Shown here: one piece after another, positions 60,300 through 64,000 of the stretch
Numbering within the stretch: position 1 is the stretch's first letter
Layout of the letters: each line of letters begins with the position of its first letter
Assembly: GCF_026212465.1 (NCBI RefSeq)
Contig: NC_080051.1
Location: 20,201,446 to 20,265,445 of the forward strand
From: Amaranthus tricolor
Lineage: Eukaryota > Streptophyta > Magnoliopsida > Caryophyllales > Amaranthaceae
Reading direction: 5' to 3'
DNA length: 64,000 nucleotides
Notes under the pieces: model-generated
The model's input: only the letters and a program-made list of their open reading frames with translations
Databases searched by the model: none
What the model was told of the DNA's origin: nothing
Position numbers and translations under genes: made by a program

Positions 60300-62669
60300 A
60301 TAAATTAAAGGCTACAAGCTTTTGATAAATTTATTTTAAGAAATTATTAATTACTGTGTCGGTTGTTGATAAATGTTAAAAATTAATTTTCTTAAAGAAA
60401 TAATCTAACGGTTAGAAGTATAATAATTAAGTAATGAGTTTGGAATTCAAGACTTATTACACACATTATTCTTTCATAAATTGTCACGCAAAATGGTAAA
60501 GTATAATGTCTTAATAATAAAATTAGAGGAAGTATAGTTTGTACGCAAAGAAGTAATAATATACGGCCGAATTAGTATTAGTGCGAAATTGGAGAGTACT
60601 TTATTCACTAGCATTTAAAACTGGAAAATGGATATGGGATTCCATCTTATACGGTATTTAGAAAGCCCATTTACGTTGGGTAATCTAATAAAATATCTGA
60701 AATTCAGATTCAAATATATACTATTTTAAAACCTAACCTAAAATCAAATTTATTTTTTATCAATTAATTTGATCCAAATCATAAGATTAGTGTTGCATTT
60801 AATGTTAAAACTGTAAACTGAGACCATAACCATGTTTTGGAATTAGAACGGAAACCATTATATCTCAAGTACTCAACAAATTGGACTCACGTAGGATCTG
60901 ATCTGAGTTGGGTTTTAATATAGTGTCTTTAACACATTAGCATTTCAAATTTAAGATAGTCTATGACTATTACTAAAACAAAATATTACTGACATCATCA
61001 CCATTTAAAATTGCTTACGTGTTACAACATCAACAAAAATTTTCGTTCAAACAATCAATGACGATGTCTTTATTTGTATGAATTCTTTTTTTATCTTTGA
61101 CTTTATTACTCACATTATTTAATATATTAGAATATCATATGTATTATTTCTTTTTTTTTCAATAATTTATAAAATCTTTTTTATTTTATTCATTAAATAA
61201 GTAGTATTTAGTGTATTGGATATTTTGAGATTGTTAAAACATAATATAGTTTTATTAGGATTTTTTTGTTATTTATACAATTGGTACTTAAATGCAATGC
61301 TTAAATTCTAATATGATTTAAATTGTGATTATTTTTATGTAAGTCAATTATATTTTTCATGACAAAAACTATTTTTTTCGTTTAAACTATTTTTCATGAC
61401 TCTTTTTAATAGTCCTATTATTTTTTTTTTGAATGAGTCCTATTTAGTTTTGATGTTTAGTAAATTGACGCCCTTTGTCAACTATCAATGGTAGAATAGG
61501 GATAAAAATTTTCGCAAAAAATTAACATTAGTAGATTTTGAACTCCAACCAACAATATTATAGAAAGCCACATCATCAAATGAGCTACATTTGACTGATG
61601 AACTATATATAAGGAGTCTAATTATATATGAGGCCCCCTGTTTTCTAGAGATCCTAGGTGGTCAGACACCTGAAATGGATCTAGAACCGCCCCTGCATTC
61701 AAGATCGATAAAAATGGAATTTTGATTAATAATTCAACAAATAACAACAATCACTCCCATAGATGAAAATAGATAACTTATGCGAAAAATGCAAAAATTA
61801 GAGCTAAAGTGAGCTTTGAAGAAAACGAAGCTAAAGAAAGAGGTTTGTATATGAATTGACTTATCGATAGTCCTAAAGAGGATTGAAACAACTAGGTTAA
61901 TAGATCTATTTAACAAGATTTAGAGGACAAATTAAATGCCCAATGACCAGTGAAATACTCTAGTGTTCATTTACAAAAACAAAAGAGATGCAGTCGACCG
62001 GTGAAAATCTTTCAAGTTGTATTTTGTTTTGGAGGGATGACGATCCTTAAATGCTATATAGATTATGTGTGTGTTTGCTAGATACCCCTGGAACCTTGAG
62101 ATGTTTCTTTTAAGAAACTTTCTAAATGAGTTTTTATATTAATATTTGTTTTTATATTTTAATTGGTGTTCTTAATTTCTTTTTTTAGAGTAGAGTAAAG
62201 GATTTTTGAGCTCCATATTTGTGGATTGGTATTTATATATTGGTACTTTTAAAACTTTCTTGTTGTGAACTATGGGTCTATAATTAAGTATGTGATTAGT
62301 TAATCTTAGATTGATATTCTTTGTTAACTTAATTTATAAGACGATATTATGAGATTAAGATTAACTTAGTCTTGAAATAAATTTTATGTTAAACTTTTAT
62401 CAAGTCGGTCAAAAAGACGATAATATGAGATTAAAATTAATTAGGTCTTAATATAATAGTCTAAGAATAAGATAGCTATATGAAATTGACTAAATCTTAT
62501 TTAATATGTGTACGAGCCAATATTTGTGAATAGTAAGTATAAATTGATATCCATGTGTAATTGTGGTGATTCCTAATATGTAGTCTTTCTTATTATTAAA
62601 ATTTGTTTATAAATTATTAGTTGTTTAGACCTTCCAGCATCACATTTAGTTAAATTCATGCATAACAAG
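60300..62669. other. No gene recognised
   Basis: AT-rich. A short repeat-like GC patch (GGTGGTCAGACACCTGAAATGG..., 61630-61700) is probably a transposon scrap. Frames at 61734-61916 and elsewhere lack domains. Confidence 0.4.
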
Positions 62670-62671
62670 TA

Positions 62672-62942
62672 GATTCCCTCCTATTCACCTTAAGAGTCCC
62701 ATTTGGCATTTCACGGATTTTAAGGAGAGTTAAAAGTGGGACCATAAGGATAGGAAAGAGAATGGTTTTATGGGTTTTTATATAAGGGAGGAAAATTAGT
62801 ATGGGTAATGAAGGGTATAATTGAAAATAGGATAAAACTACTAAGGGCATAAAAGTCAAAACCCATACCAAAAATAAAAACTGAACAATTAAGATGATTT
62901 GACTATAAAAAAAATGTGACACATAAACTGAATAGGAGGGAG
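62672..62942. mobile_element. Stowaway-like (Tc1/mariner) MITE
   Basis: TA on both sides (62670-62671 and 62943-62944). The left end GATTCCCTCCTATTCA pairs with the right end, reverse complement CTCCCTCCTATTCA, the CTCCCTCC terminus of Stowaway MITEs. 271 bp. Confidence 0.7.
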
Positions 62943-62944
62943 TA

Positions 62945-64000
62945 TCACATTAGCCTTAACATCCTTATATACAACCACCTCACCGTACACTTGCAATAAA
63001 TAAAATATGACATCGAATCTAAGTGTGTTTGATCCAAGGTCTAGCAAACACCCTCAAATTGAATTTATGTCATGACTATGGATGTTTAATGGGCTGGATA
63101 TAGGCCTAGTTAGGCTTAAATAAATATTGGTCGAATTGTATATAAAAATTAAAAAATTCTTTGAAAGTCTAGCCCAACCCGATTTGGGCCGTTTTTATTT
63201 TTATTAAATATTACTCCATAATCTCCATTGTTCAATTTATAATAATTAAATGGATAATGATATTTACAACCCTAAAGGTTGTATATAAAAATCAACAAAT
63301 TCTTTTTATTATCTATTTTTTTTTGTTTTTTAAGAGAATCTAACATGAAAATTGAAAATAATTAATGTTTTAAGTAATTATTTTAAGTTTTCATGAAAGA
63401 ATAAAATGAAAATAATAAAATATAGAATAATTTGATAATTATATCCTTTAAATTTAGGGCTTTTGCGAATTACAGCCTTAAATTTTAGTTATTGCGAATT
63501 ACAGTCACCAAAGTATCAAAGTCTACACCATTCAGGCCAAGTGACTGTTGACATTCTCAAATGACCTTTGACAAGCCTAGATGTCATTGACCATTACTAA
63601 TCACTTTTGACTTTTGTTGATTATCCCTAATCAACTTTGACTTTTCTAATTACCAATGGTAGCCTTGTGTTGTGGCACTTAACGTCGTTTTTACCCATCA
63701 ACACGATATTTTTTCAAAAAACGGACGTCTCATTTTGGAAATCCGGTCGAAACAATTACTTATTCACCTATTTTCCGGCACATAGACAAAAAAATATTTA
63801 ACATCGTTTTTTACACATCATAACGATATTTAACGTCGTTTAAATCCCTCTTAAAACGGGTAAGGACTCAAAATATGGGCCCGACCCGTTGAACACCTCT
63901 AATTACTAAACTCACTCAAATTGCATTTATGTGAAGCATTCTTCTCCAAACATTTTGATTACTTATTTTAGTTAGTCACACCAAAAAATTTTCACTGAGA
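62945..64000. other. No gene recognised; dispersed repeat at about 63433-63900
   Basis: 63433-63680 has GCGAATTACAG repeats and shares its style with 18106-18260. 63690-63850 holds several AACGTCGTTTT / AACGATATTT strings. Nothing coding is visible to the window end. Confidence 0.4.

Overview
The window looks like nuclear DNA of a flowering plant, most likely a eudicot. It is AT-rich, its genes have GT-AG introns, it carries a root-type plastid ferredoxin and a 12-exon plant farnesyl-diphosphate-synthase-type gene, and every common class of plant transposon is present. Some dispersed repeats (GAGACGGTCTC-type MITEs, GATCC-rich repeats) made me think of Caryophyllales, but that placement is weak inference.

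Layout: 1-2157 is a probable minus-strand Tekay/Del-type LTR piece with a 510-bp (AT)n tract. 2158-20600 is gene-poor: MITEs, a TRIM, a copia-type solo LTR, an RTE LINE tail and a decayed L1-type LINE (14160-17430). 20700-23816 (minus) is a ferredoxin gene with a 2.5-kb intron in its 5'UTR. 24786-27163 is a PIF/Harbinger element with only the Myb-like ORF1. 27844-29704 is the 3' half of a copia element. 32126-32905 (plus) is a secreted Pro/Tyr/Ser-rich cell-wall protein gene. 34095-47171 (minus) is an intact FPS-like gene whose introns are packed with LTRs, MITEs and TRIMs. 50511-54650 is a near-complete PIF/Harbinger transposon with DDE transposase and Myb-like genes. 55797-58887 is a Mutator-like element with about 190-bp TIRs and a 9-bp TSD; it carries a GRF-zinc-finger/membrane protein gene and is itself invaded by a 1.4-kb solo LTR. 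A tRNA-Arg-derived SINE (59345-59586), a small LTR, a copia gag scrap and a Stowaway MITE follow.

Only three host genes can be supported: ferredoxin, the cell-wall protein and the FPS-like prenyltransferase. They belong to different pathways and show no sign of joint function. The most interesting one is the FPS-like gene. Its 12 exons join in phase to 342 codons and keep all catalytic motifs. However, the two bulky residues that normally sit 5 and 4 positions before the first Asp-rich motif, and that limit product length to C15, are Ser and Ala. That predicts an altered, longer prenyl product.

Most of the remaining structure is transposon biology: five PIF/Harbinger elements with TAA target duplications, a hAT-like MITE family with four clear copies, a TRIM family with three copies, and several LTRs that share clusters of short GC palindromes.
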